A DNA stretch of 64,000 nucleotides from Pestalotiopsis fici W106-1 (GCF_000516985.1 NW_006917091.1:1936977-2000976); one strand, 5' to 3'; shown: positions 22,874 through 33,873, counted from the stretch's first letter. The notes: a model not told the origin generated them from the letters alone. Numbers and translations: made by a program.

Positions 22874-24484
22874 ACTTCTCTCAACTGCCTCAACGTCTGT
22901 CTATCTTCGCGTGGAAACAAAGCCGGTCGCTTTGGCTACCTACCTAGCCAGATCCTTGACTTTTCCTACTTCCATTGCCTCATTCTCTCTAATCTAATGG
23001 GTGATGTACATAGTGTAGTCTACAGGTAGGTATGTATTAGTTGAAGTATTCTTGAGTACTTCTTTTCCTTCTCGGTGCAGGCCCAGCCAAAATCTGCAGT
23101 CCCTTCTTGCCATGTACCTGACCTCCTCTACTACGTACACGATACTCCCCCCAATGTCCCCCTCCCCCGTCTCCCGATTCGCAATGGACAAAACCCTGGC
23201 CGTTTGCTGTGGGACATACTACTGTTGCAAGCGTTAATCTTTTGTCCTTCTTTCCTCTGCTCATCTTGACTTCCACTTTTCAAGCATACAGGTTGGCAGG
23301 GATAGATGGGTATCTGCTCATTCTCAGATGGCGACGCCCGCCATCATCACTGTCTTCTGACTCGCCCGCCGCCCAGTCCCGCCCCTTGTGCTTGCCTGCC
23401 CGCCCATTCATCCACCCATCCATCCATCTATCCACTCATTCATCGACTGATTGATTGAAGCCGACCCCCCGACTCGGTACTTACCAGGTATCATGGCACG
23501 ACTAGTTAATCGATTGTCCACCACGTATCCCGTTCGTACCTTATTACACTACTTTTACCTACCACACACATACATACACACATATTACAGACATGACATG
23601 ACGATAGATATACATGAAGCAAAGCAAAGCTTTTGAGCTTTTTTTTTTTCTTTGCATTGTACTAAGTAGAGTTCGCTGGCCGACAAGCCCCATTGTTCGT
23701 AACGGGCACCCTAATCTTGATACAAGCGTATTTCCGCCCCGACCGTTGATTGTGCTTTGCTCTCAGACAAGGATTCGAGCTTGTGCGTTTCTTAGTTTAC
23801 CTTCTTCCCCATGTTCATGCTTGCTTGCTTGCGTGCTGCTCTGCTCTGTTTTATTCTCTTCACTTCTCAACCTCTTGTCTACTGACTTGTCTCTTTTTGG
23901 TATTTTTCCGTTCATTTTTTCCCCTTTCTCCCTGTCTTCTTCTTCTCCCCCTCCCTTCTTACCTTTCCTATGCCCCATACACTAGACGGCCTTTGCACTT
24001 ACCCACCTGTGGACCCTGCCTGCGGCTTTAACAAAAAATTATATACTTCGGCACTACCCACGCAACTGGCTGGAGCTGCTCCCCGCCAAGCAAGTGTGTA
24101 CATGCATCACAGAAACGACTCTAGGGTTGTCTGAAGGCTGAGGGGAGAGTGAGGAGAAAAGAAAGAAGAAAGGTCTCAAGACTTGAAGAATCTTTAATTT
24201 CTTTCTTTATTTTCCTGTTTCTTCATTGGCTCTGAATGTCTATAACACAACCTGTTGCCCTGCCGCGGATCAGGCCGACCCACAAACCCCCCCCCATACC
24301 TCACCTTTCTTATTGCTGCTCTGGTAAGGACAGGGAAGCGTTATACCTGTCATTGCTTTCCGGCCATAGCTTCTTACTTCAACCACGCACACGACGCAAC
24401 CTCCCAAGATCTATAAGTTGGGCCCGGACCGCACCACCAAGGCCATTGCGCATGTTCAGACTGTTCAACTGTTGACTACTTTCC

Positions 24485-24485
<1 letters not shown>

Positions 24486-24514
<29 letters not shown>
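24486..24514. repeat. (AAC)n microsatellite
   Basis: About nine AAC units, 340 nt upstream of the small Cys-rich ORF. CAA-rich tracts are frequent in fungal 5' leaders, so it may be transcribed. Confidence 0.8.
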
Positions 24515-24515
<1 letters not shown>

Positions 24516-24852
24516 TAACTGGTACTACATAACTCCTCCTTGACGACAAAAGGTGTCTCTCAAGTATACAGCTACTTCTGGTTGCCATCGTGTAGCACCT
24601 TGGTCTTGTACTGTATTCTCTATAGTATTGCTTCTGTTGACGTGGGTTATTATCCTCCTGAGATGATCCCTTGTTGGTGCCTCGAGCCAAAAGCTAATTG
24701 GAAATCCACAGCAGCAAGAACAACAACTCCATCATCTTATACACATATTTACAGCACATAATTCTACAAAGTAGTTGTGCAGTACTCACTACTACTACTA
24801 CTATTACTACCAATTCGCACAAGCAGGCAGACATTTCCGTCTGCTGTCAAAA

Positions 24853-25014
24853 ATGTGCGACTTTACAAAGAACTACTACATTTACACATCGTGCGTCGAC
24901 CCCGGCACGCATTTCTTTAGGACTTCGGTAGACGGCAGTCGCAAGCACTCTTGTCCCAAAGGACCACACGAGCGATATATTGTTCTCCCTGGCCAATGTC
25001 CACTTTGTGGATGA
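24853..25014 (+). CDS. Small cysteine-rich protein (53 aa), hypothetical
   Basis: Intronless 53-residue frame starting MCDFTKNYYIY and ending CPLCG, stop TGA at 25012-25014. Cysteines at 2, 14, 34, 49 and 52 plus His 20, 32 and 39 suggest a small zinc-binding fold; the final CPLC is ribbon-like. It recalls short fungal proteins that begin MC and carry a spaced Cys set ending in CxxC, and it shares this MC...Y..C...CxxC layout with the N-terminus of the 351-residue protein at 31411; I know no function for them. It sits at the end of a 10.7-kb desert with (AAC)n and (TAC)n repeats in the putative leader. The frame stays open for another 101 codons after the TGA (see next entry). It could also be the first part of a longer or broken gene. 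Confidence 0.55.
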   Translation: MCDFTKNYYIYTSCVDPGTHFFRTSVDGSRKHSCPKGPHERYIVLPGQCPLCG

Positions 25015-25317
25015 CCCTCCGTCCAAAGCCGCCCTCCTCAGGCATGTCGAAAACGGACCTTTGTCTTCGATGAGGTGAATTGCGGGTGGCTGTCGTCCCC
25101 AGCCGATGGCAGCCTACCGACGCATTCATACATCGACGCTTTCTGGAGGATGCTCACCCAAGGGCCGTTCTCTGACGATGTGCGCAAATCATGGCGGCAG
25201 CCTGCGAATCCGGGGATGACACTATCCCTGACATGCGAATGGGGCAGCAGGGACGGGGAAGAATCGAACGAACCAGGAAGCGTGACGATTTATCGGCATT
25301 TCCTGGGCCAGGTATAA
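25015..25317 (+). other. In-frame open extension after the TGA of the 53-aa ORF
   Basis: Exactly in frame with the 53-residue ORF and separated from it only by TGA (context GGA TGA CCC), 100 sense codons follow up to a TAA at about 25315. The sequence is not low-complexity and includes FVFDEVNCGWLSSPADG and WRMLTQGPF. No GT-AG pair of normal length removes only the TGA. Possibilities are stop-codon readthrough, a nonsense mutation in a longer gene, or chance. No domain recognised. Confidence 0.25.
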
Positions 25318-28300
25318 CAGCATTGACTTAGCGGCATTTTTTTTTTCCTTAATCCCGCGGTTTCTTGCCCCTTTTCTTTTCTTTCTCTATTTTACTGTTA
25401 TGATTTTGGCAAGGCGCAAAGGGGGTCCGAAAAAAACCGGCAATGATTAATTCGCGGGAATTACCACATTGGTTTAGCATTTTGTAGGAAGTTCGTTCAG
25501 GGACGTTAGGATAGTCTGGATGGATGGATGGATGGATGGGAGGCACTGGACGCCAATCCTCGATTGTCATCTTTTTTTTTTTTTTGTTCCATAGCACCAC
25601 ACCACAGGGGGAAGTTTGCCACACGCACTGAAGGAACGGTCCTTTTAGCAAGGGCGAATGGATAGGCTACGAGTAACCGGTATTCTTTCTGGTGAGCAAG
25701 AGCTGCACTATTCAATATTACAGACGTGATATACCACACACCATTTCTTGAATTCAGGTCCGCGTGATGTCTGGTCAGGAGGGATAGACGGTGCTAGTTG
25801 AACCAGCGAGTACCCAGGTAAACCACATAACCCAGCTTGTCTCTCGAAGCAGCGGACAAATTGACGCACCCAGAGGTTAGGGATCATCATTGAATCGTCT
25901 GTCTGGCCGGGCTCTCTGCAGCGAATCGTGAGCAACGTCCTTGGTCCACTAGCTGCGACCGCTTCCGCTTCCAGGCAAGGGATGGGTGATAACAGGCCGC
26001 TGCGGAGCAACTTTTTGCATCGCCAGGTCTGCCTTTGCCGCTTTCCATGGCACTTGTGTGCGTCTCTTCGTATGTGTGTGGCTATAGCAAAGCGACGCTA
26101 TAGCTATGGCGCAACGTGTCTTGCCAATGACCCGGAGAGGGTGTTTAACCTCATAGACAGCGAGGGGCCGAATGCTGCAGGTCTAGTTCTGGTGCCCAAT
26201 CTAAACAAGTCACATTCGTGGCACATCTGATCCATCCGATGTCGCGAGCTGGTATGCGATCATCTTACCTCCGAGCGAGAGATACGGGCAAAGTTGCCGA
26301 GATGGCCCACGATACGTTCAAGGCTCTTCGCGTCATCCTCACGTCCGCTCAGCGTCACCTCCGCTGGAGAGGAGCCAACATGATCTCGACCCCTCACCTG
26401 CTGGCAGGTCTCAAGGTCTCGACCCAAAAGATAGATAAGGAGGGCTATTAGACGCAGCCGAGAGGAGAGAGAAGCTTTTCCGGATGATGCCTACTGTGAT
26501 AGACATACCAGGCAAGGGTCCAGACCAGACAACCCAGAAAGAGAGATACCTCGTAGTAGTTTGAAGGAGGGGGTGTCTTAACCCCCTCCCTCTCCACTGA
26601 AGCAAAGGCGTGGCATAGTCGTGGCATAGTCGATCGCGCCGGCGCCATCTCCTCTTTGATTTGCCTGCATGTATTCGTCCCAAGTTTTCACAAGACCGGC
26701 GCCGCAGGCGCGGAGAGCATTGCAAAAAGCCCAAAGTAGCCCCACCCATCCGAGGTTGTGAGTCGCCGTCTTGATTCTCTTTCTCGCATCAGGTAGTCAA
26801 GATGTTTTGATGTCTGCGGGCAGGTAATATTGCGCGCATCGTTGTGTGTCATGGTCCCACGTACCTCGATCCTCGCTGCAAAGCATTGCGGGAGGCTGTG
26901 TCATCGTCCATCCGCATCTGCGCGGCATCCATGCATCAAGAGCCACGCGAGGTCGTAGTGGATGGGATCTGCGGGCGCAGGGCAGGCGGTGACTTGGTAG
27001 ACGGGCACTCAAACGAATATCACGGCCCACGCGTCGTGGAGGGCGCGGGGGAAGTCTGTGGGAGACTGCAGCGGGCGACATGAAGAAGATGATTTGTCTG
27101 GTCTTTTTTTCATCTCAGACGGTGGCAGGGCGACTTGATCGTCTGTGCGTAAGAGCCGCATTGTTTTGTTGCTTCCGTTTCGAGTTCCTCAAGAAATGAA
27201 TGGATCGCTTCACTGCCCCGAGGCGGTAGCTGCTCTGCGGTCTTTTTCTTTCCCTTGCACCCTCTACCCACTTCCCTCCCAATGTAGGCGAGGTGATTTC
27301 CTACCTATCTACATGGGACATATAATTCTGGTGGTCCGTGTAAGATTCCCGCATATGTGGCCCAGTCGTGCGCCCTACAAGGTCTTTTTTTTTTTTTTTT
27401 TTTTCCCCAGTTTGCTTGCTGTGCTTGATGATCGGACGACGGGTTGATGTCTGGGAGTTTCCATAAGGTTGTCCTGTCTAGGTACCCTGGCACAGCTATC
27501 CGCTGTAGAGCTAGCTTACCATGACACATGGAGAGCGAGGATCAAATGGGCTAGCTGTGCCATAATGCTTACTTTGAAATCTGATGGTCTTCAGACCCAG
27601 CAGAATATAGTTAAAGAGCTCAGACCATGGCCCCATGAAGATAGATGCATGACGGGAAAAACAAGAACAAAAATAAAGAAAAGAAACTTGCCACAAGCTT
27701 GACAATGGAGTGTCATTAGATCCAAGCAGCTATGTGCTGCCAATGTTTGATGGTGACCATGTATGTATGTATGTACTCTGTATGCACATTGCGGCTTTCC
27801 CCCCTACTAACCTTTGAAGGAAACCCGAGCGTCAAGTACGGAATAGACGTACCCGCCTGTCAGCAAAAAGCCTTGAGTATCCTCGCTTTGTTCGTTCTGC
27901 AAAATTTCCCTCGTCTATGCAGCGGCGTTTTAATATGAAAAAAAAAAAAAAAAAGAAAGCGACATAGGAGCCAGCCATGGCCTGCCGCGCGACCGGTAAA
28001 GGTTAGGAGCAGACCAAGCGAGAATGTGCGCTGGTCAGAGAGGCAATCGGCATGCAGCCGGTGAATGGGGACCGTGGCTGGGGATGGACCTGGGGCGGCG
28101 CTCTGCTGCGTCTATTCCTTCAGCCTTGAAGCACGTCTCGATCGATAGACGCGCTGCTCGCCGGGTCAGATCTAGAAGAAGCGACACGACCGGCTGGTGG
28201 AGAGCACAGAAAGGTACACAGTCAGCTGTCATTGCGGATCTGCTCGGGGTTTAGATCGAAGCAAGGCAGGAGAGGGAGAAAATGGAGAGAGAGACTCCCC

Positions 28301-28662
28301 TGAAGACCCTGTGTTGATTTCAGAGTTGTGTCAAGAAGAGGTTGAAACGAGAGCATCGAACCCCCCAAGAAAGAAGTGGCCAATCGCGGGGAATGGCCGC
28401 CTGTCCCCCGGGAAGCACATTAGAGGGGTCCGTGCCGTTGTATGCATGCTTGAACGTACATAGCTGAGGTACGTATATACATAGAGACTTACATCATTCC
28501 ACTGCAACGGCAGCGATCTTGCTTTTCTTTTCAGCCAATCTTCATTGAAGGCTGTAGGCTTGGCCAATGACAATAATTCTGGCATTGATTCTTTATTCTT
28601 CTCTGCTTTTTCAGCTAGGCTTGCGGCTGTTGCGGCTGGAAAAACGTCAATGATACTTTCCC

Positions 28663-28663
<1 letters not shown>

Positions 28664-28689
<26 letters not shown>
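28664..28689. repeat. T26 homopolymer
   Basis: Twenty-six T preceded by CCCC, in intergenic DNA. Confidence 0.85.
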
Positions 28690-28694
<5 letters not shown>

Positions 28695-29331
28695 TACCAT
28701 GGCCACATTACGGGTCTCCAGACTGGCCAAGTGTTACATTTGGTGTCCATGGCATAGATATGCAGCCTTTGTAAGTGCCAGCATTGACTCAATGCATGTC
28801 TAAGAATCAAGTACAGAGTATTGTTGTTGGATGCCAAAATTGCACGAGCTGAAAACAGCGAATCCACAAAAAAAGTATACCATCAAAGTTTCGAAGAGGC
28901 AAGTTGTACAAAGGTAAAGCAGCCTCTCTCGCCCCAATGTCTTGCGCAACAACTATGTGTTGGCATCGGGTCCATGATGCCGGACGACAAGAAATAAATA
29001 GTGCCAATTACGATATCAATGTAATCGCTTATTTGGAAAGAGACTTTGTCAGCTGCACGAGTACAAATCTGTCTACCCGTATACCAAGGCAAGTCATTTT
29101 CCTTGGCCAGACCTACTAGATGGAAAAGGTAGGACTTGACGGTACCTACATAGGCAAAAGACAGCAGGCTCTAGCCATGATGTCACATAGTAACCTGAGC
29201 CATCTCTTTACTCAGTAATCCAATGATGCGGTAATAATGCTTGGTGGGCAAGGTCAAAGGTTCTGTCTACATTGCAACCTCGGTTGAGGCTATTTACGGT
29301 CATTCTGCATAATGAGAGAAAATGATGAGTA

Positions 29332-29562
29332 TCATGGCTGCCAATCACCATTAAACGTGCTCTCAATGATCTTTGCATATGCAGCGCTCAAGTCGCCTCT
29401 TTTATAGGTGCACAGAAGTTTTTTATCATCGCATACTGCGGTTAACCTTTTTAAAGTCACTTTGTTCACGTCAGAAACCAAAGTTTTGAGGGAGAAAAAA
29501 TCCTCAGGACTTGATTTGGCGTTTGAATATGAAATCACCATCATGTTACTGAAGAACGGCAA
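29332..29562 (-). pseudogene. Possible orphan terminal exon or gene fragment with a SAP-like segment
   Basis: On the minus strand a good acceptor (CTGACCATTTTCCAG) precedes 76 codons ending in TGA. The peptide includes VNKVTLKRLTAVCDDKKL followed by KRGDLSAAYAKII, which has the hydrophobic spacing of a SAP helix-loop-helix (LK.L......L....K..L..R...I), as in fungal PIAS/SP-RING-like proteins. I could not find a convincing first exon upstream: the region 29565-29950 is AT-rich with scattered short frames. It may be a gene relic, a fragment of a decayed gene, or an exon of an unrecognised gene. Weak call. Confidence 0.25.
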
Positions 29563-30056
29563 CTGGAAAATGGTCAGCAAAATTCACGACGTAGAAGTTT
29601 GTGAGCTCTCGGCCATGAATTTGGCCTACCGCGTGTTGATGTAAGTTCAACGATCAATTTTGAACCAAAACAGACGACGGGCCAATACCCGCTTACGAAG
29701 GCCTCATGACAAATCCATCGTGAATTATATTACCATTAAATTCGCGAGGTTCGTTTTTCGAAAGGACATATGTCGTAAGAGGGAGTACAGGAATTTACTT
29801 GCCAACTTTATCAAAATTTGCCATGCCCGTCAATCCAAATCTATTTTGATTTTTCTTGTTAAAGCAATTTTTTTTTTTCTTGCGGTGCGCATCTATACAG
29901 GTTGTTCTTACCTTGCAAAGCATTGATGACTTGGCCGCACAAAGAATATGGAAAATTCACTGACACCACCTGGAGAATAATGCACGCATGACTCTGTAAA
30001 ATGACGATTCCAAAGGATAGGGATATTGGGAAAGGAGGCTTGTCACTTGACGCATC

Positions 30057-30842
30057 TTACCCTTCTACCCAGGATTCATCCATAAAGTCAGGGGACGTAC
30101 CTCCAAGACGCCTCGTGGCTGCGATCCGTGATGGGTGACCATCATCGATTCCTCGATTCAAGATATCATCCCAATCTCGGAAAGAGGGCTCTTTCTTCCA
30201 CACTCGCGGAAACTCCAGCGCTGGTGATCGACCAACGAGATCGTTCAGCCATGTCTCGATAACCGAATCAATCTCACCACTATCCATCACATCTACTTTG
30301 TGATGCCTCATAAAATCAACGTCGTTGTTGCCTTTGGCCCATGATCCATCTCCCCAATGCAAATAGTCTGACTCACCTATGTCATACTCGCCACCGCCGG
30401 CCGCCTGGTCAGATACCACGTGCTTAGCGGCGGTCTGCCTCTTTGGACGCCGCGATGATTCATTTTTTGGACCCAAGGAAAAATACCCCGAGTCGCCAGT
30501 GGGTGCCCGGGTGCGGGATCCAACGTCGACGTTGTCTTCGGCCTCGGAGCACACCTCCACCTTGGAAATCTGCACCGCTTCCTTCATCTTGCTGTGTTCT
30601 GCCCATGAACTCTCGTCGGCGGATTTCCTACCGCCAGACAAACGTCTCACGTCATGTCGCGAGGCTGGGTAGGCCAGCACTGGGGCGGGAATCAGCACGT
30701 ATTCGTAGCGTACTGGGTACGCCTGAACCTCGGCTTCATCATGACCACACGCGCACCTCGCGAGCTGACGCCTTATCCGCTGAGCATCTCGCTCGGCCCT
30801 TGGCGACGACTTTCGGAAAAGCCGCCGAATACTGTCAAACAT
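30057..30842 (-). CDS. Hypothetical protein, 261 aa
   Basis: Single frame from ATG 30842 to TAA. Basic N-terminus (MFDSIRRLFRKSSPRAERD) with a CACGH motif near residue 31, a long polar, probably disordered middle (about 65-150), and a more ordered acidic C-terminal part about 180-250 (SVIETWLNDLVGRSPALEF, WKKEPSFRDWDDILNRG). No signal peptide or membrane segment. No family recognised. The stop codon lies inside the sequence GGGTAAGATG, a good donor match, so a further exon is conceivable. Divergent from the 351-residue gene, sharing a 568-bp spacer. The length of the open frame and its amino-acid texture support a real gene, though not strongly. Confidence 0.55.
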   Translation of the reverse strand: MFDSIRRLFRKSSPRAERDAQRIRRQLARCACGHDEAEVQAYPVRYEYVLIPAPVLAYPASRHDVRRLSGGRKSADESSWAEHSKMKEAVQISKVEVCSEAEDNVDVGSRTRAPTGDSGYFSLGPKNESSRRPKRQTAAKHVVSDQAAGGGEYDIGESDYLHWGDGSWAKGNNDVDFMRHHKVDVMDSGEIDSVIETWLNDLVGRSPALEFPRVWKKEPSFRDWDDILNRGIDDGHPSRIAATRRLGGTSPDFMDESWVEG

Positions 30843-31410
30843 GACTCAAACCGTACTTTAACGTGCTGTTGTGTTTAGTATTCTGTTCGTTGCATCTAGA
30901 CCACTTCAAAGGCCTTCAGTGACTTGGTCCTCGGATTCCAGAACAGATTTAGCGTGGTTGCGGCTGAAGAGGCAGGTTATATAGCCTCGCTTAAGAATCT
31001 TTGTCTCCTTGAATTGTACTTGTTTGTCATGGGTGCTCAAAGAAACATGATTCAATGAATCCCCCTTCGGTCACTCCGGGCCTGGAACGAAGCAATTTCA
31101 AGAAGGGAAAATTCGTTAAAAACGTATCTCATTGTTCACAGAGAGACAAAATTGTTTGACAAGATTGTTTGTAGTAGAACAAAACATTGTTAGTCCAATG
31201 TGAACCATTCTCTTGTTTGTGACAATGAGCAGAAAGTCCCTATATATCTAGCATCCCTGACCGAGTTTCGGGTGGCTGCATGTATAAGACTAATTCCAGA
31301 AAAGAAAGTACCATCTATTATTTCTAAGCTGTAGATCAGCAAAGCGCAAGGTTATCTAGGTCTTGGGCTCTATCGTACCTATCAGAACCACAACGACAAA
31401 GAACCAAAAG
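30843..31410. promoter_or_regulatory. Divergent spacer between two hypothetical genes
   Basis: 568 bp that must hold both promoters. An AT-rich TATATATCTAG stretch near 31240 lies about 170 nt before the rightward ATG. Two partly complementary ACAAT/TTGT-rich words occur around 31130-31210. No clear consensus site beyond that. Confidence 0.35.
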
Positions 31411-32466
31411 ATGTGCATTGAGCTCAAGATAACATATGCCTGTGGGCACTACGAGGAGCAGCTCACTTGGTGTCCCAGTCTTCAAAAGAAGAAATCTTCA
31501 CGCCGTAACAAGTTCCTTGGCTCCTACAAGGGTATGAAGCACTGCGGAGCTGTACGTCGAGAGAGGCCAGCGTCTCACCGCAACTGTGACAATTGCTTGG
31601 TCAAAACTGACGGCTTGCTCAGCCAGCGAGTAGGCAATGGAGCCAGCCTTGTTCACCGGCCCCTTGTTGATGAGAGCTTCCGACAGGAGCGGCTCTGTGC
31701 GGCCAGAGAATCACTAAGAGAGGCTCAAAAGGGCACTCTGAAGCCCAAAGGCTACGGGCACCATGTGAATATTTCTTCGCAGACTTCTGTCTGGGTTCCT
31801 GATTACTATCACCATCCTCGGACGGTAACAGCGACGGCAAATTATGCCCGGGCAAGTGCTCCGGCGCCGCCAGTGGCGCCTCCGAGAGCACCCTCCAGAG
31901 CTGAAAGATCCCGGAGTTTTTCCCAAGGTAGGCCCTTCGCGTCTCGCGCCACTTCGGGTCAGTCCAGCAGAAATGTAAGTAGTAGGGTTCAGACGTCTAC
32001 GGGGCGACTCATGAAAGGACAGAAAGAAGGCAGCAGCCAAATCGCAGGGGTCTCGGACGGGTCCCCAAGATCAATTCGGAAGCCAGCGAAGCCACTTCCG
32101 ACTTGGAAGGCTCAGAGTCTGCGGCATACTGGCAGGCTTCCTCAACGCGATCAGGGATATGACCATGAAGATTCGCTGCCTGTGAGAGGTCGACCGTTTC
32201 CCACAAGTGTCGCATCACGACAACTGCCAAGACCCATATTCGAGACGTATCTGCAAGCACACAAGGAAGTCGAGAGATTGCATGCCCTAAACCAGCGCCC
32301 GCTGCCCAATTCTTCGCGAAAAACGCCACAGGCCACGACAAAGCAGACATTGCTCGCGTCGCTCGGCTTGGGATCAAGCCACCACGCCGGCGGGGAAGCG
32401 GATTCGGATGTGTCATTTGCTTGTGAAGCCGCTCGCAGAATTGAAGCTAGAGCCGCAAGGCGTTGA
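31411..32466 (+). CDS. Hypothetical protein with N-terminal Cys/His cluster, 351 aa
   Basis: Intronless; the first ATG of the frame is at 31411. The N-terminal 62 residues hold C2, C11, H13, C21, C45, C59 and C62 in the order MC...YACGH...C...C...CDNC, a likely zinc-binding module. A conserved-looking opening of this kind is shared by many uncharacterised fungal proteins and in outline by the 53-residue ORF at 24853. The rest (about 65-351) is polar, basic and Pro/Ser/Arg-rich with no domain, except a helical Ala/Arg C-terminus (ACEAARRIEARAARR). No signal peptide or membrane segment. Function unknown; a nucleic-acid or protein-binding role would be a guess. Confidence 0.65.
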   Translation: MCIELKITYACGHYEEQLTWCPSLQKKKSSRRNKFLGSYKGMKHCGAVRRERPASHRNCDNCLVKTDGLLSQRVGNGASLVHRPLVDESFRQERLCAARESLREAQKGTLKPKGYGHHVNISSQTSVWVPDYYHHPRTVTATANYARASAPAPPVAPPRAPSRAERSRSFSQGRPFASRATSGQSSRNVSSRVQTSTGRLMKGQKEGSSQIAGVSDGSPRSIRKPAKPLPTWKAQSLRHTGRLPQRDQGYDHEDSLPVRGRPFPTSVASRQLPRPIFETYLQAHKEVERLHALNQRPLPNSSRKTPQATTKQTLLASLGLGSSHHAGGEADSDVSFACEAARRIEARAARR

Positions 32467-33071
32467 ATCAACGTAGAAGACGCAGAGTAAGGTTTGTTTG
32501 TTCTCAGGTGAAGTATATATCTCGTCGTGGTCTGTGGATATGAAGGTGAGCAGGCTTGTTGGACATGTCACCAGTATATAATTGCCGTACTGTACACACA
32601 GGGAGGAAAGAGAAAGAATTTGGTCAAAATAATTCGTGATATTCCCGTGATGCACTTCTCATCTACCTGCCTCCAGGAGTATGAGATGAACTGAGCAACC
32701 CCTTCTTTGCAGTCCTTGCATGCTGGAAATAATGTATTGTCGATTGCAATGGGAAAAAATAGTATAAAGTCAAATTTATGGGTATCATGAGTAACCAAAA
32801 TAACACGATGCGTCCTGCTCTATATCTTCGAGATGGCATACTCCTACAACAGGTCAGTCTCTCACTTTGATGAATCCCTAGCCTCTTGCCTTACAAGTTC
32901 TTTGCACTCGTCATGCCTTGGCCATGTGAGCTCCAACTTCCACCTCATAAGCCATCACCAGCTTTCGGCGCCATGCCTCGCTTTTCCGTGTCCTCTATTT
33001 TAGGGCACTGCGCTTTTCAATATATCATCTCGCGCAAAGCAGCTCAAGGGAGCTTGTGTGGGACACGCCAT
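32467..33071. other. Convergent intergenic region
   Basis: 605 bp between the 351-aa gene (+) and the Mpo1-like gene (-). AT-rich in the middle; no coding potential recognised. Presumably holds both 3' UTRs. Confidence 0.5.
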
Positions 33072-33873
33072 CTACTGGGCTTTCCCGTTCTTCAGCGCCT
33101 TTTGTGCTCTGAATTTGGCAATTTCAACCTGCACGGCCTTGTCAACCCGGCTCTGGAGCTCGCGACGGTATCCGAATTTGAAGAGAAGCTCAAGCCAGAC
33201 GAAGAGGGGAGCCAGGAACAAAGCCTGCACGATATTGTCCAACAAGGCAGGAGCGCGACCCTCGAAAACTCCATGCCCGACGAACTGAAGCAACCAGCTG
33301 ATTATGTGTGTCGCAATGGCAATCTGATTAGTCTGGGTTGGGTTCTCGAGCAGGGCCTTGTTGGCAAAGGCTGTTGCGCCCAGGCAGAGTGCACCGAGAG
33401 CAGTTCCAGCCACGGGTTCGAGTAATATGTAGAGAATCGCATACGCCAGAGCAGCAATGGTGCCAAGGTTCAGGTCGAGGTACGGGACCGTCAGGGCATC
33501 TGGAAGCGGGATGAGAGTACCGGTATTGGCTGCCTGGAAAAAGATGTATGCTCAGCACTGGATGGGAGCGGCGGCGGCTTTCGATATGCCCCTCATTCGA
33601 TGTAGGCGGACAACTTACCATGCAAAAGCCCGAGATCAGAATCAGAGGCACACATGTCATGTGAATTGCGACATTGAGGGCATTGTGGTGATATGCGCCG
33701 TACTGGATTTGGGTGCTGTGTCAGCAGTCGCAGCAGCTACAAAAAAGATCGGGACATTATACAGCTTCGGACACGTGCAGACTAGTAGACAAGGCAAGAC
33801 AAGACAAGACGAGGAAGCGAGCATGAGGCCAGCAACTTACAAAGGTGAGCTGCTTTTCCAAGTTTAGAGACAT
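33072..33873 (-). CDS. Mpo1-like 2-hydroxy fatty acid dioxygenase (DUF962)
   Basis: Three exons on the minus strand: 33873-33841, 33702-33619 and 33533-33072; introns 138 and 85 nt with GTAAGT donors. Product 192 residues. The spliced N-terminus MSLNLEKQLTFYGAYHHN is typical of the family. Mpo1 is an ER membrane, Fe(II)-dependent dioxygenase that shortens 2-hydroxy fatty acids (alpha-oxidation) in phytosphingosine breakdown. Seen: His motifs YGAYHHN (17-18), VAIHM (about 25) and HIISWLLQFVGHGVFEGR, which together supply the conserved metal-ligand histidines, and several hydrophobic segments with a basic, Lys-rich cytosolic tail (KALKNGKAQ). Length close to the yeast protein. The first intron has an (AAGAC)n run near 33790-33811. 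Strong family match; catalytic role by homology. Confidence 0.92.

Larger units (their letters stand above)
14165..24852. other. 10.7-kb gene desert rich in microsatellites and pyrimidine tracts
   Basis: No open frame here carries a recognisable domain, and none can be joined by convincing splice sites into a longer protein. The right half (about 20.7-24.8 kb) is full of C/T tracts, TACCTA/TAGGTA words and simple repeats: (CCGA)n, (CT)n, T26 and (AAC)n. This texture resembles very long 5' leaders or promoters of regulatory genes, but the only coding candidate at its right edge is a 53-residue Cys-rich ORF. A non-coding transcript is possible; nothing in the DNA proves it. Confidence 0.55.
25318..30056. 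other. Gene-poor region with simple repeats
   Basis: 4.7 kb without a supported gene apart from the fragment at 29332-29562. Contains (GGAT)n at about 25518-25539, poly-T near 25573 and 27385, (ATGT)n near 27762-27777, poly-A near 27938 and T26 at 28664. The part from about 29.3 to 30.0 kb is visibly more AT-rich. Confidence 0.5.

Noticed and set aside
29660..29926. 88-codon plus-strand AT-rich frame
   Set aside because: Composition-driven, no ATG at its start in a good context and no motif.
31363..31410. Upstream extension of the 351-aa gene from a TTG codon
   Set aside because: No ATG in the extension; the family-like opening MCIELK begins at ATG 31411.
32886..33425. 179-codon plus-strand frame
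   Set aside because: Antisense to the last Mpo1-like exon; shadow of that gene.
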